A program made the translations under genes and the position numbers. A stretch of 64,000 bases of DNA. Source: an uncultured Oscillospiraceae bacterium (GTDB taxonomy: Bacteria; Bacillota; Clostridia; Oscillospirales; Acutalibacteraceae). The notes below the pieces were generated by a model that saw only the letters and a list, made by a program, of their open reading frames with translations, did no database searches and was not told the origin of the DNA. The DNA is taken from contig URKX01000009.1 of NCBI GenBank assembly GCA_900548545.1, forward strand, positions 1 through 64,000, in the 5' to 3' direction. This document shows, piece after piece, positions 33,722-42,408 of the stretch. How positions within the stretch are numbered: position 1 is the stretch's first letter; every line of letters begins with the position of its first letter.

Positions 33722-35056
33722 TTAAAGATGAAGCAACGCTTTGGCCATATTGAAATAGATAACCAATGCCACCGCATCCACAATGGTAGTAATCAAGGGG
33801 CTGGCCATAACCGTGGGATCAAACCCCAAACGCTTAGCCAGAATAGGCAAGGTACCGCCCACCACATTAGAAACCAGTACCACCACAACCAAAGTGAAGC
33901 ACACAACAGCCGCAATCAACAGGGAAACATGGTCAAACACCATCAGCTTGGCAAAATTGGCCAAGGCCAAAGTCAGGCCGCAGAGCATTGCCACAGCCGA
34001 TTCTTTGAAAATCACCCGAGGGACATCAATATAGCGGATCTCTCCCAAGGAAAGGCCACGGATAATGGTGGTGGAAGACTGACTGCCAGAATTGCCGCCG
34101 GTATCCATCAACATGGGGATAAAACTGGACAACACAAGGTTCGCGGCCAAAGCATCCTCGTAGGACGAAATAATCCCGCTGGTAAAGGTGGCAGAGATCA
34201 TCAGGAACAGCAGCCACGGCACGCGTTTGCGCCATGTCTCAAACACGCCGGTCTTGATATACGGCTTATCTGAAGGGGCAATAGCCGCCATTTTTTCAAT
34301 GTCCTCGGTGGCCTCTTCTTGGATAACGTCAATAGCATCATCCACGGTGACAATGCCAACAAGGCGTTCCTCGGCATCCACTACAGGCAGCGCCAGGAAG
34401 TCATATTTGCTCAAAAGGCGGGCTGCCTCTTCCTGGTCGGTATGGGTGCTGACGAACTTCACGTTGGTTTCCATGATATCCCGCAGCACCGCGGTCTTCG
34501 GCGAAAGCAGCAGCTCCCGCACGGTGACAATCCCCTCCAGCTTCCTGCGGCTGTCGGTGACATAACAGGTGTACACGGTTTCGCTGTCCAGGCCGGTGGC
34601 ACGGATACGTTCAAAGGCCTGTTCCACCGTCATGCTGCGTTTCAGATCCACATACTCCATGGTCATAATGCTGCCGGCGCTGTCCTTGGGATAATTAAGC
34701 ACCTGGTTGATCATCTTCCTGGTTTGCTCGTCCACGTGGCGGAGAATCCTCTTCACCACATTGGCGGGCATTTCCTCAATCATATCCACGGTGTCGTCCA
34801 AGAACATCTCTTCCATCACTTCATCCAGCTCTTTATCGGTGAACCCCTGGATCAAGATCTCCTGGGTATCGCCATCCATATAAGCGAAAGCGTCCGCCGC
34901 AAGCTCCTTGGGCAGCAGGCGGAACACAATGGGCATATTGGGCTGGGGCAGCTCTTCCAACAACACAGCCGCATCCGCAGGGTTCATATCCTTGACCATC
35001 GCGGCGATCTCAGGATATTTTTTTGCCTCTAAAAGTTCGAGAATTCTTTCTTTCAT
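33722..35056 (-). CDS. mgtE: Magnesium transporter MgtE
   Basis: A 444-residue Mg2+ channel/transporter with the complete MgtE layout: N-terminal superhelical domain (about 1-130; PADAAVLLEELP), two CBS domains (about 137-255; SAGSIMTMEYV, LPVVDAEERLVGIVTVDDAIDVI), the linking helix and five membrane segments (about 285-440), with the pore stretch MDTGGNSGSQSSTTIIRGLSLGEI shown here in parts. Cytosolic Mg2+ bound between the CBS and N domains closes the pore. AAGAGGAGG precedes the ATG. A long structured leader and an own promoter lie upstream, so synthesis is probably also controlled at the RNA level. Confidence 0.96.
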   Translation of the reverse strand: MKERILELLEAKKYPEIAAMVKDMNPADAAVLLEELPQPNMPIVFRLLPKELAADAFAYMDGDTQEILIQGFTDKELDEVMEEMFLDDTVDMIEEMPANVVKRILRHVDEQTRKMINQVLNYPKDSAGSIMTMEYVDLKRSMTVEQAFERIRATGLDSETVYTCYVTDSRRKLEGIVTVRELLLSPKTAVLRDIMETNVKFVSTHTDQEEAARLLSKYDFLALPVVDAEERLVGIVTVDDAIDVIQEEATEDIEKMAAIAPSDKPYIKTGVFETWRKRVPWLLFLMISATFTSGIISSYEDALAANLVLSSFIPMLMDTGGNSGSQSSTTIIRGLSLGEIRYIDVPRVIFKESAVAMLCGLTLALANFAKLMVFDHVSLLIAAVVCFTLVVVVLVSNVVGGTLPILAKRLGFDPTVMASPLITTIVDAVALVIYFNMAKALLHL

Positions 35057-35311
35057 GGCTGTACCTCCTCTTATTTTCCGGGAGGGATACTACAGCACAA
35101 AACCAAAAGCGCAGCAATGGACATCCCTAGAAAATGGTCAGGAACACTCAGCCGCTTTGCCGGGCGGCAAAACACACCTTTCCAACGGGATAGTGTCATT
35201 TCCGGCCGCACTTTCCCCTCCGGGTCTTGTGCCGCCGCTACTTCGAGGGACGATCATGTTTTGCTCACCTCTTTTTTGAAAAAAATTTATGCTGCTAACT
35301 GGCAACATACC
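35057..35311 (-). promoter_or_regulatory. Structured mgtE leader, possible metal riboswitch of uncertain class
   Basis: About 255 bases separate the mgtE transcription start from its ATG. GCAAAACA (35258 region) can pair with TGTTTTGC (35168 region), enclosing CCCTC/GAGGGG and other helices, and GAGGTGAGC near the 5' end recalls the opening of M-box Mg2+ riboswitches. The other conserved M-box blocks were not recognised, so class is left open. Late segments containing CCCTCCC could mask the GGAGG ribosome site. Confidence 0.5.
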
Positions 35312-35317
35312 TTTATT

Positions 35318-35346
35318 ACTCTACCCGTTTCCCGACCGTTTGTCAA
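35318..35346 (-). promoter_or_regulatory. mgtE promoter
   Basis: Minus-strand TTGACA (35341-35346), 17-base spacer, TAGAGT (35318-35323). Confidence 0.7.
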
Positions 35347-35347
35347 G

Positions 35348-35388
35348 GAAAAACAAGCCCGCGGGATGTTAAATCTCCGCAGGCTTGC
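35348..35388 (-). terminator. Terminator after degV
   Basis: CAAGCCTGCGG and CCGCGGGCTTG pair (one G-U) over a 12-base loop with TTTTT following on the minus strand, 21 bases past the degV stop; it abuts the mgtE -35. Confidence 0.85.
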
Positions 35389-35408
35389 CAAAAACTATTT
35401 GGATAGTT

Positions 35409-36281
35409 TTATCGTTCTTTCCCCAGGAAGAAGAGGGCCACGGTGCCGGGGCCGGAATGGGCGCCGATCACAGGGCCGATAAAACCCAGTTCCACTTGCC
35501 GGACCCCCAGTTTCTCCCGGATCTGCCGCTCCACATACCGGGCGTCTTCCAGGCAATCCCCGTGGCTGATGAACACCATCTGGCCGGCAGGATCTAGGGC
35601 GGTGTCCTCCATGCGGCGCACCAGGGCATCTAACGATTGCTTCCTGCCTCGCACTTTCGACACCGGGATCAGGTGCCCCTCGTTGTCCACATGGAGCACT
35701 GGCTTGATGCCCAGCATGGTGCCAACCAAGGCGGTTGCCGTTGATACACGGCCGCCCCGCTTTAAGTGGTTCAGATCATCCACTGTGAACCAATGGCACA
35801 AATTCAGCACATTTTCCTTCAGCCAGGAAAGGACTTCGTCTAAACTCTTCCCAGCCTGCTGGAGTTTTGCAGCATGGTAGACCAGCAGGCCCTCTCCCAT
35901 GGAAGCGCAACGGGAATCGAACACTTCCAGCCGCCGGCCTGGAAAACGCTGTTTCAGTTCTTCCCTGGCCAGCGCCGCGCTCTGATAGGTGCCGCTGAGG
36001 CCAGACGAGAAGCCAATATACAATACGTCTTGGCCAGCCTCCAGAAGAGGCGTGAACACGCGGAGGAACTCTTCGGAATTGACCTGGGTGGTGGTGGACA
36101 TGGAACCAGCCCGCAATTTGGCATAAAATTCCCTGTCGGTCATCTCCCCTCCACCTGGGATATTGTGGTACGTTTTCCCTTCCATGATATAGCAAAGGGG
36201 AATTACCTGCACATCCAGTTCTTGGATCAATTCTGGGGTGAGGTCCGTGGTGGAGTCTGTGACAATTCGATAAGTGCCCAT
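35409..36281 (-). CDS. DegV family fatty-acid-binding protein
   Basis: A 290-residue DegV protein. The N-terminal half has YRIVTDSTTDL and the fatty-acid carboxylate-binding motifs STTTQVNSEEF and IGFSSGLSGTYQSA; the C-terminal half contains LKRGGRVSTATALVGTMLGIKPVL and ends with GPVIGAHSGPGTVALFF. DegV/FakB-type proteins present fatty acids to the FakA kinase for phospholipid synthesis; whether this copy serves FakA is inferred. AGGAGG precedes the ATG at 36281; a longer frame upstream overlaps ruvX and was rejected. It is followed by its own terminator. Confidence 0.9.
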   Translation of the reverse strand: MGTYRIVTDSTTDLTPELIQELDVQVIPLCYIMEGKTYHNIPGGGEMTDREFYAKLRAGSMSTTTQVNSEEFLRVFTPLLEAGQDVLYIGFSSGLSGTYQSAALAREELKQRFPGRRLEVFDSRCASMGEGLLVYHAAKLQQAGKSLDEVLSWLKENVLNLCHWFTVDDLNHLKRGGRVSTATALVGTMLGIKPVLHVDNEGHLIPVSKVRGRKQSLDALVRRMEDTALDPAGQMVFISHGDCLEDARYVERQIREKLGVRQVELGFIGPVIGAHSGPGTVALFFLGKER

Positions 36282-36388
36282 AGTTTGGTTCCTCCTGCGC
36301 TTGAAAGCGCCGCTTGTTTTTTGTACTATTATACAATATTTTTCAAAGTGTGTAAATCTGTTTTCAAGATTTCCACGTTTGTTTTTCC

Positions 36389-36808
36389 TCACTTGTGCAG
36401 CCGGCGGTAATCCAGATAATTTTGAAGGATCACCGTGGCGGCTACCGCATCGACCACCGCTTTCCGCCGCTTGCCCCGTGTGTTGGTTTCGTTCAAGTAC
36501 CCGTGGGCGGTGACAGTGGTACCTCGCTCGTCCACAAATTCCACCGGGATCCCGGCGGCTTCTTGCAGCAGGGCGCCTACCTCCCGGGCATTTTGGGCGC
36601 TCTCCCCTTCCGAGCCATCCATGTTCCGGGGCAGGCCCACTGCCAGGCATTGGGCACGGTGCTCTTTTGCCAGAGAGGCGATCCCTGCCACCAAGCGTTC
36701 CTGGTTGTGCTCGTGGAGCACTGTCAAGGGGGAGGCCAACAGCTCCCCGCTGTCACAAATGGCGATCCCTGTCCGGGCTTTGCCAAGGTCCACTCCTAAA
36801 ATAATCAT
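36389..36808 (-). CDS. ruvX: Holliday-junction resolvase-like RuvX/YqgF
   Basis: A 139-residue RNase H-fold nuclease homologue (YqgF). Acidic residues of the family are present: Asp7 in IILGVDLGKARTG, Glu/Asp in VEFVDERGTTVTA and Asp near DAVAATVILQNYL. It is implicated in Holliday-junction or 16S rRNA 5'-end processing. GGAGG precedes the ATG; the start overlaps the preceding phosphatase stop by four bases, so it is the last gene of the pyr transcript. Asparagine-threonine-Arg rich loop NETNTRGKRRK is a normal family feature. Confidence 0.92.
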   Translation of the reverse strand: MIILGVDLGKARTGIAICDSGELLASPLTVLHEHNQERLVAGIASLAKEHRAQCLAVGLPRNMDGSEGESAQNAREVGALLQEAAGIPVEFVDERGTTVTAHGYLNETNTRGKRRKAVVDAVAATVILQNYLDYRRLHK

Positions 36809-37464
36809 ACTGCCTCCGTATGGAAGGAATATTTCATCGGGGATTTCCGCAGCTCCTCGGGCAGGTGGGACAGGTCGTTGACAGCCTTCCACCAGAGCTT
36901 GCCGTCCTGGGCCTCCAGGACGCTGACACTGGTGTTGCCGAAAACCGCGCTTTGCCGCAGCCCTTCGATGCAGCCATACTCCACCCGGGCGTTCAGGTTT
37001 TTGATGACGCCCCCGTGGGTAGCCACGGCCACAGTTTTCCCAGGATTCTCTGCCACGATTTGGTCGATGGCTTCCTCCACCCGCTGGTACACCTGGGTCA
37101 TGGTTTCCCCCTGGGGAAAGACACACAGGTCCGGGGCGTGGTCCCAGTCGTGGGCCACCTGCGGGAAACGCTCCCCTATCTCGGACAGGAGCAGGTTTTC
37201 CATTTCCCCTACGTCAATCTCTGACAACCCCTGGCACACTTGGATCGGCAGGTTGTGGAACCGGTTGACGGCTTCCGCCGTACGGTAGGCACGGACAAGG
37301 GGGCTTGTGTAGATGGCGTCCAAGTGCTCGTTGCGAAACCGAAGGGACAGAAGTTCCAGCTGCTTTTCCCCGGTTTCACTGACGGGGGCATCGAAGCGGC
37401 CCTGGAATCGGCCGGACAGGTTCCCCGCCGACTGACAGTGCCGGACAATATACAGGGTGGTCAC
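36805..37464 (-). CDS. Histidine phosphatase family protein
   Basis: A 219-residue phosphoglycerate-mutase-like phosphatase. The catalytic His is in VRHCQSAGN (usual motif RHGxS/T; here Gly is replaced by Cys), the second His in VATHGGVI, with PLVRAYRTAEA and the Glu of SEIDVGEM completing the site. Small-molecule phosphate esters are probable substrates. The frame also offers a TTG one codon earlier, but the GTG at 37464 overlaps the pyrD stop by four bases and is preferred. Position inside the pyr operon suggests a link to nucleotide metabolism, not proven. Confidence 0.85.
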   Translation of the reverse strand: MTTLYIVRHCQSAGNLSGRFQGRFDAPVSETGEKQLELLSLRFRNEHLDAIYTSPLVRAYRTAEAVNRFHNLPIQVCQGLSEIDVGEMENLLLSEIGERFPQVAHDWDHAPDLCVFPQGETMTQVYQRVEEAIDQIVAENPGKTVAVATHGGVIKNLNARVEYGCIEGLRQSAVFGNTSVSVLEAQDGKLWWKAVNDLSHLPEELRKSPMKYSFHTEAV

Positions 37465-38372
37465 CAAGGACGCACACCCCCTGTCAATTCCGACAGGGAC
37501 TTGATCCCGTTTTCCTCCATGTAGTTGGACAGGCCCTCAGCGATCTTGATGGGCGCATAGGGGTCGGTGAACAGCACTGTGCCGATCTGCAGGGCAGTAG
37601 CGCCAGCCAGGAGCATTTCCACCGCGTCCTGCCAGGTGGAGATGCCGCCCAATCCCACAATGGGGATCTTCACCTTCTGGCTTGCCTGCCAGACCATCCG
37701 CAGGGCGATGGGCAACAGGGCCGGGCCGGACATCCCGCCGGTGTTGTTGCGGATGATGGGCCGCCGGGTGCGGATATCGATGCGCATCCCGGTAAGGGTG
37801 TTGATCATGGAAATGGCGTCGGCGCCAGCGCTTTCGGCAGCCACAGCCATTTCGGAAATATCGGTGACATTGGGGGAAAGCTTCACCATCAGAGGCTTCT
37901 TGCAGTGCTTGCGCACCTCAGAGGTGATGCCGTACACGCCTTCGGTGGTGGTTCCAAACTGGACACCCCCCTGCTTCACATTGGGGCAGGAGATGTTCAG
38001 CTCGATCATATCCACGCAGGTGTCGTTGAGCTTTTCCACGGTGGCGCAGTAATCCTCCGGGGCATTGCCCGCCACATTGGCGATGATCTTGGTCCCCTGC
38101 TTGGACAGCCAGGGAAGATCCTCCTGGATGAAGTGGTCCACGCCCGGGTTTTGCAGGCCCACGGCGTTGAGCATCCCGCCGGGGGTTTCCGTCACCCGTG
38201 GCGGCGGGTTGCCGGGCCGCTCTTTGATAGTGATGCCTTTGCAGGAAATGCCGCCCAGCACGGAAAGGGGGTAAAACTCGTTGTACTCCCGGCCAAAACC
38301 AAAGGTACCGGAGGCGGCGATCAAGGGGTTTGCAAACTCTACGCCAGCCACATTGACTTTCAAATCTGCCAT
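37461..38372 (-). CDS. pyrD: Dihydroorotate dehydrogenase B, catalytic subunit
   Basis: A 303-residue class 1B FMN enzyme that oxidises dihydroorotate to orotate, passing electrons to NAD through PyrK. The catalytic base is Cys129 in NISCPNVKQGG; ASGTFGFG near the N-terminus and the FMN/phosphate stretch GLGGISTWQDAVEML near the end are typical. AAAGGAGGGGG precedes the ATG at 38372; another ATG seven codons earlier lies before that site. Together with pyrK, pyrF and pyrC it forms the later part of pyrimidine synthesis. Confidence 0.96.
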   Translation of the reverse strand: MADLKVNVAGVEFANPLIAASGTFGFGREYNEFYPLSVLGGISCKGITIKERPGNPPPRVTETPGGMLNAVGLQNPGVDHFIQEDLPWLSKQGTKIIANVAGNAPEDYCATVEKLNDTCVDMIELNISCPNVKQGGVQFGTTTEGVYGITSEVRKHCKKPLMVKLSPNVTDISEMAVAAESAGADAISMINTLTGMRIDIRTRRPIIRNNTGGMSGPALLPIALRMVWQASQKVKIPIVGLGGISTWQDAVEMLLAGATALQIGTVLFTDPYAPIKIAEGLSNYMEENGIKSLSELTGGVRPW

Positions 38373-38386
38373 CTTCTCCCCCTCCT

Positions 38387-39145
38387 TTACCATGCCACCC
38401 GGTGGGATTCAAACACCGGGCCGTCTTTGCACACGTGGCCGAAATACTGGGCACCGTCCTCCCCCTTGAGGGCCACGGCACAGCCCAAGCAGGCGCCAAT
38501 CCCGCAGGCCATCCGCTCTTCCAAGGAAATGTAACAGGGCACGCCCCGCTCCTCGGCCAAAGCCTGTACCGCTTTCAGCATGGGGGCTGGGCCGCAAGCC
38601 ATAACACAGTCAAATTCCTGATCCTGGCACAGGTCGGTCACCAGGCCATGATGGCCATAGGAACCGTCATCGGTGGCGATAAACGTCTTGGCCCCCACCT
38701 TTGGAAAATCTTCTTCCAGGATGACAGCGTCTTTATTGCGGAAGCCCAACACGGCAATGGCCTTTTCCCCCAGCTGGGCTGCCACTCCCAACAGGGGAGG
38801 CACGCCGATACCGCCACCTACCAGCAAGGTGCGGCGGGTGGGATCCACCGGGAAGCCATTGCCCAAGGGGGCGAGGATCTCGATCTGGCTGCCGGGCTGG
38901 AACTGGGCAAGCTCTGCGGTACCCTCTCCCCGGATTTGGAACACAAACCGCAAGGTGCCGGCTTGTTTGTCGATGCCGCAGACGGAGATGGGCCGGCGCA
39001 GGGTGTGGCCAGGCAGCCGGATTTGGGCAAATTGGCCGGGGTTGGCCAGGGCCGCCAGCTCCGGGGCTTCCAGGACAAAGTCAAACACGTCTTTTGTCAG
39101 GGCCCGGACAGACAGCAGCTTACAAGTTTTGGAATCGTATTTCAT
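38387..39145 (-). CDS. pyrK: Dihydroorotate dehydrogenase electron-transfer subunit
   Basis: A 252-residue ferredoxin-reductase-like subunit. The FAD site is in RRPISVCGID (about 50-59), the NAD site in LLVGGGIGVPPLL (about 107-119), and the C-terminal [2Fe-2S] cluster is held by ERMACGIGACLGC and a later Cys in FGHVCKDGPV. It carries electrons from PyrD to NAD. GGAGGT lies seven bases upstream of the ATG. The gene lies 14 bases before pyrD and 18 after pyrF on the same strand. Confidence 0.96.
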   Translation of the reverse strand: MKYDSKTCKLLSVRALTKDVFDFVLEAPELAALANPGQFAQIRLPGHTLRRPISVCGIDKQAGTLRFVFQIRGEGTAELAQFQPGSQIEILAPLGNGFPVDPTRRTLLVGGGIGVPPLLGVAAQLGEKAIAVLGFRNKDAVILEEDFPKVGAKTFIATDDGSYGHHGLVTDLCQDQEFDCVMACGPAPMLKAVQALAEERGVPCYISLEERMACGIGACLGCAVALKGEDGAQYFGHVCKDGPVFESHRVAW

Positions 39146-39163
39146 GGGTTACCTCCACATAGC

Positions 39164-40099
39164 TCAGGGCAGCTTAATCTCACCAATGCGGCCCACGATC
39201 TCATCCCGCATCCGGATGGCTTCCCGGCGGGCAGCGGCGGCAAATTCGTAGCCATCCACCCCCTCTTTCTGCCAGGCACACATGATGCCCCGGGAGGAGT
39301 TGACAATGGCGCCAAGGCCGTTCTTGTCAAAACCGGGGGCAACATCGTTCGCAGCACCGCCCTGGGCGCCGTAGCCGGGCACTAAGAAGAAGGTATGGGG
39401 CATGGCAGCCCGCAGCTCTTCCAGCTGGGCAGGGTAGGTGGCGCCCACTACAGCGCCCACGCCGCTGTAGCCGTATTTGCCGGGAAGCTTCTCCCCCCAG
39501 CCTTCACACATGGCGCCCATGGCGCGGTACACCGTGTTGCCATCCGCCAAGGGGCGGTCTTGCAGCTCACCGGAGGAGGGATTGGAGGTCTTCACCAGAA
39601 CAAAAATCCCCTTGTCCTCTTTGCCGCACACTTCCAGCAAAGGCTGGATGCCATCGGTGCCCAAATAGCCGTTGACCGTGAGTGCATCGGCTCCAAAAGG
39701 CTCGGCCACCACGTCTTCCACCTGGGTGGTGCCCAGATGGGCAGCGGCGTATGCGGTCATGGTGGCACCGATGTCGTTGCGCTTGCCGTCGGTGATGACG
39801 AACATCCCGTGCTCCTTGGCATAGGCGATGGTTTCGGTGAGGGCTTTCACACCCTGCCAGCCATACATCTCATAGTAGGCAGCCTGGGGCTTCACAGCAG
39901 GTACGATGTCGCACAGGGCGTCGATCAGCCCTTTGTTGAACTGGAGCAGCGCATCGGCGGCGCCTTCCAAGGTCTTGCCGTACTTTTTGTAGCTCTCTTC
40001 CCGGATATAATCGGGAATGTAACTGAGCTTGGGATCTAAGCCGGCAACAGTTGGGTTTTGTTTTTCCGCGATCTTTTTAAACAATTTGTCCATGGACAT
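39164..40099 (-). CDS. pyrF: Orotidine-5'-phosphate decarboxylase (long form)
   Basis: A 311-residue OMP decarboxylase of the longer subfamily, catalysing the last step to UMP. The catalytic Lys/Asp network is in FVITDGKRNDIG, substrate-binding residues in PTVAGLDPKL and in the C-terminal VPGYGAQGG. AAAGGACG lies nine bases upstream of the ATG. It sits between pyrC (52 bases upstream) and pyrK. No irregularities. Confidence 0.96.
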   Translation of the reverse strand: MSMDKLFKKIAEKQNPTVAGLDPKLSYIPDYIREESYKKYGKTLEGAADALLQFNKGLIDALCDIVPAVKPQAAYYEMYGWQGVKALTETIAYAKEHGMFVITDGKRNDIGATMTAYAAAHLGTTQVEDVVAEPFGADALTVNGYLGTDGIQPLLEVCGKEDKGIFVLVKTSNPSSGELQDRPLADGNTVYRAMGAMCEGWGEKLPGKYGYSGVGAVVGATYPAQLEELRAAMPHTFFLVPGYGAQGGAANDVAPGFDKNGLGAIVNSSRGIMCAWQKEGVDGYEFAAAARREAIRMRDEIVGRIGEIKLP

Positions 40100-40151
40100 A
40101 TTGGTTCGTCCTTTCCCTTATAAGTTTATTCCAGGGGGTTCCCCCGTTTTG

Positions 40152-41426
40152 TCAGTTTTCTGCCCGGCCGTCGTAGACGATCCGGCCCTCTAAAATGGTC
40201 ATGGCAACTTTGCCTTTCAGCTCCATGCCCTTGAAGGGGGTGTTTTTGCTTTTGCCGTGAAGCGCCTCAGGGTCTACGGTCCAACGTTTCTCCGGGTCAA
40301 AGAGCACCACATCGGCAGGGGCTCCCACTTTCAAAGAACCAGCGGGAATGTGCAGGATCTTCGCAGGGTTGCAGCTCATCTTCTCCACCACCTGGGCCAG
40401 GGACAGTTCCCCCTCCAAGGCAGTGAGGGTGGCAGCCAGGGAGGTTTCCATACCAATGGAACCGTTTGGCGCCTTCAAGAAATCAGCTTTCTCCTCCGGA
40501 GAATGGGGGGCATGGTCCGTAGCAATGGCGTCCAGGGTACCGTCTTTCAGGCCCTGGATCAGCGCCAGGCGGTCCTCCTCCGTTCGCAGCGGTGGGTTCA
40601 TCCGGTAGTCTGCGTCACGGCCTTCCAAAGCCTCCTCGGTAAGAAGCAGATAATGGGGACAGGTTTCCGCCGTGACCTGCACCCCTCGGGCTTTGGCGTC
40701 CCGGATGAGGGCAACAGAGCCTTTGGTGCTCACATGGCAGATGTGGATGGGCGCGCCGATGGAAGCAGCCGCGGCGATTTCCCGGGCGGTGCCGCAATCC
40801 TCCGCGGCGGCAGGAATGCCGGGGACTCCCAAACGCTGGGAAACCTCTCCCTCATTCATCAGCCCGCCGGCGGCAAGGTACAAGTCCTCGCAGTGGGCAG
40901 TGACCACCATTCCCAGCTTGGGCGCCTGCTCCAATGCCTCCAGCAAGCGCCGGGTATTTACCACTGGGCGGCCGTCATCGCTGAGGGCAATGGCCCCGGC
41001 TTCGCGCAAAGCCGCCAAGTCCGTGAGCTCCTCTCCCTGCAGGTCCTTGGTGACACAGGCAGCCGTGTATACATGGGCATCGGCCGCTTTCGCCCGTTCC
41101 AACAAGGCTTCCACGGTTTCCGGCGAGTCCATGGCAGGCTTAGTGTTGGGCATTGCCAGCAAACTGGTGACGCCCCCCGCGGCGGCAGCCCGGCAGCCGG
41201 TGTACACATCCTCTTTATGGGTAAGCCCTGGGTCCCGCAGGTGGACGTGCAGATCCACCAAGCCAGGAGCTGCAACCAGCCCAGTGGCATCGATCACTTG
41301 GGCACCTTCCGATGGGAGGGCTTGGCCGATCCCGGCAACTTTGCCATCCTCCAACAGAAGGCTGGCCACTCCATCCAGCCCCTGGGAGGGATCGACGATC
41401 CGGGCATTTTGAATCAGCAAACGCAT
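40152..41426 (-). CDS. pyrC: Dihydroorotase
   Basis: A 424-residue class I zinc dihydroorotase that closes carbamoyl aspartate to dihydroorotate. Metal ligands are in VDLHVHLRDPG (about residues 58-68); THKEDVYTG follows, with ICHVSTKGS and IATDHAPHS completing the site. GAAAGGATG precedes the ATG at 41426; the frame extends 16 codons further into ydcF and was not used. It starts the pyr part of the transcript, only 17 bases after ydcF. No UMP-responsive PyrR attenuator was recognised upstream; early genes pyrB and carAB are not in the window. Confidence 0.96.
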   Translation of the reverse strand: MRLLIQNARIVDPSQGLDGVASLLLEDGKVAGIGQALPSEGAQVIDATGLVAAPGLVDLHVHLRDPGLTHKEDVYTGCRAAAAGGVTSLLAMPNTKPAMDSPETVEALLERAKAADAHVYTAACVTKDLQGEELTDLAALREAGAIALSDDGRPVVNTRRLLEALEQAPKLGMVVTAHCEDLYLAAGGLMNEGEVSQRLGVPGIPAAAEDCGTAREIAAAASIGAPIHICHVSTKGSVALIRDAKARGVQVTAETCPHYLLLTEEALEGRDADYRMNPPLRTEEDRLALIQGLKDGTLDAIATDHAPHSPEEKADFLKAPNGSIGMETSLAATLTALEGELSLAQVVEKMSCNPAKILHIPAGSLKVGAPADVVLFDPEKRWTVDPEALHGKSKNTPFKGMELKGKVAMTILEGRIVYDGRAEN

Positions 41427-41443
41427 AAAGCCACATCCTTTCC

Positions 41444-42214
41444 TCATTCTAGCACAAGCCGTTCCACCTGCCATTTGGTCAGGGAGAGCAGCTCTCTTCC
41501 GTAGTATTCCGGGAACAGCAGGGGGTCTGTTTCCGCAACCAGGCTGTAGGGTTCGAATCCCGCAGCCTTGGCCAACTGGATCGCACGGTACATATGGAAC
41601 CCCTGGGTGACCACTGCCACTTCCGTCCCCATCCCCTGTTCGTCGGCGATCTCTTTTGCAAACTTGAAATTCTCCCGTGTATTATGGGAACGATCTTCTA
41701 GGAAGATCCTACCCTCTTCAATGCCCATGCCAATCAGGGCATTTTGCTGGGTGACAGCCTCTGGGCAAGGCTCGTCACTGCCCTGCCCTCCGGTGACAAT
41801 ACACTGAGCTTCCGGGTTTCCGGAAAGGTACTCATAGGCTTTTTCCACTCTCCCGGTCAAACTGATACTCATCCGCTCAGCGCTGTACACCCGGGCGCCC
41901 AGAACGACCACATTGGTGTTTTCCGGAGGCGGGTTCAGGGTGGCAGAAAACATCAGCACTGTCAAATACAGCGCCCAGCAAAGGCCCAGGCCGTAAAAAG
42001 CCGTCACCAGCCGGACTGCCGCCTGCTTCCATCCCCCCTGGCGGGAGAGCTTTCCAAAAAGCAGCAGAAGTGCAAGCCCCAAAAGGCAGACAAACATCCC
42101 AAACGCTGCCCCCAGCCCAAAGCCCCCTTTGCATACAGGCAACATGAAAAACACACAGCCCGCCCCGCAAAGGACGACCCCCAGGACCCGAAGGGCCTGT
42201 AAAAAGCGTTTCAT
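41444..42214 (-). CDS. YdcF/SanA-family membrane protein (DUF218)
   Basis: A 256-residue protein with three N-terminal hydrophobic segments (about residues 1-90) and a DUF218 domain: NVVVLGARVYSAERMSISLTGR, CIVTGGQGSDEPCPEA and EDRSHNTRENFKFA, then TQGFHMYRAIQLAKAAG. Family members act in envelope integrity and vancomycin tolerance, but the reaction is unknown. Two in-frame ATGs two codons apart exist; the second (42214) has better spacing to AAGGAAGG. It precedes pyrC by 17 bases and is probably cotranscribed. Confidence 0.85.
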   Translation of the reverse strand: MKRFLQALRVLGVVLCGAGCVFFMLPVCKGGFGLGAAFGMFVCLLGLALLLLFGKLSRQGGWKQAAVRLVTAFYGLGLCWALYLTVLMFSATLNPPPENTNVVVLGARVYSAERMSISLTGRVEKAYEYLSGNPEAQCIVTGGQGSDEPCPEAVTQQNALIGMGIEEGRIFLEDRSHNTRENFKFAKEIADEQGMGTEVAVVTQGFHMYRAIQLAKAAGFEPYSLVAETDPLLFPEYYGRELLSLTKWQVERLVLE

Positions 42215-42350
42215 TCCCATTCCTTCCTTTTTTCTTTTTCATCAAATCCCATTTCAAATCGGTACTATTATACACCAGGTACGGGGGCTGGCGCAACCGG
42301 GGAAATACGGGGTATCTCCACATTCTAAAAGTGTCTGCAAAAAAACAAAG

Positions 42351-42386
42351 AAAAAGCGTGCCGGAACAATCCCAGCACGCTTTTTT
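42351..42386. terminator. Bidirectional terminator after hydA
   Basis: AAAAAGCGTGC and GCACGCTTTTTT pair over a 13-base loop. It ends the hydrogenase transcript from the right and lies upstream of ydcF. Confidence 0.85.
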
Positions 42387-42408
42387 ACACGTATCAAAAG
42401 AAACTCTA

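Noticed and set aside
41541..41566. tRNA T-arm-like sequence (GGGTTCGAATCCC)
   Set aside because: It lies inside the coding region of the DUF218 protein, and no acceptor, D or anticodon arms are found around it.
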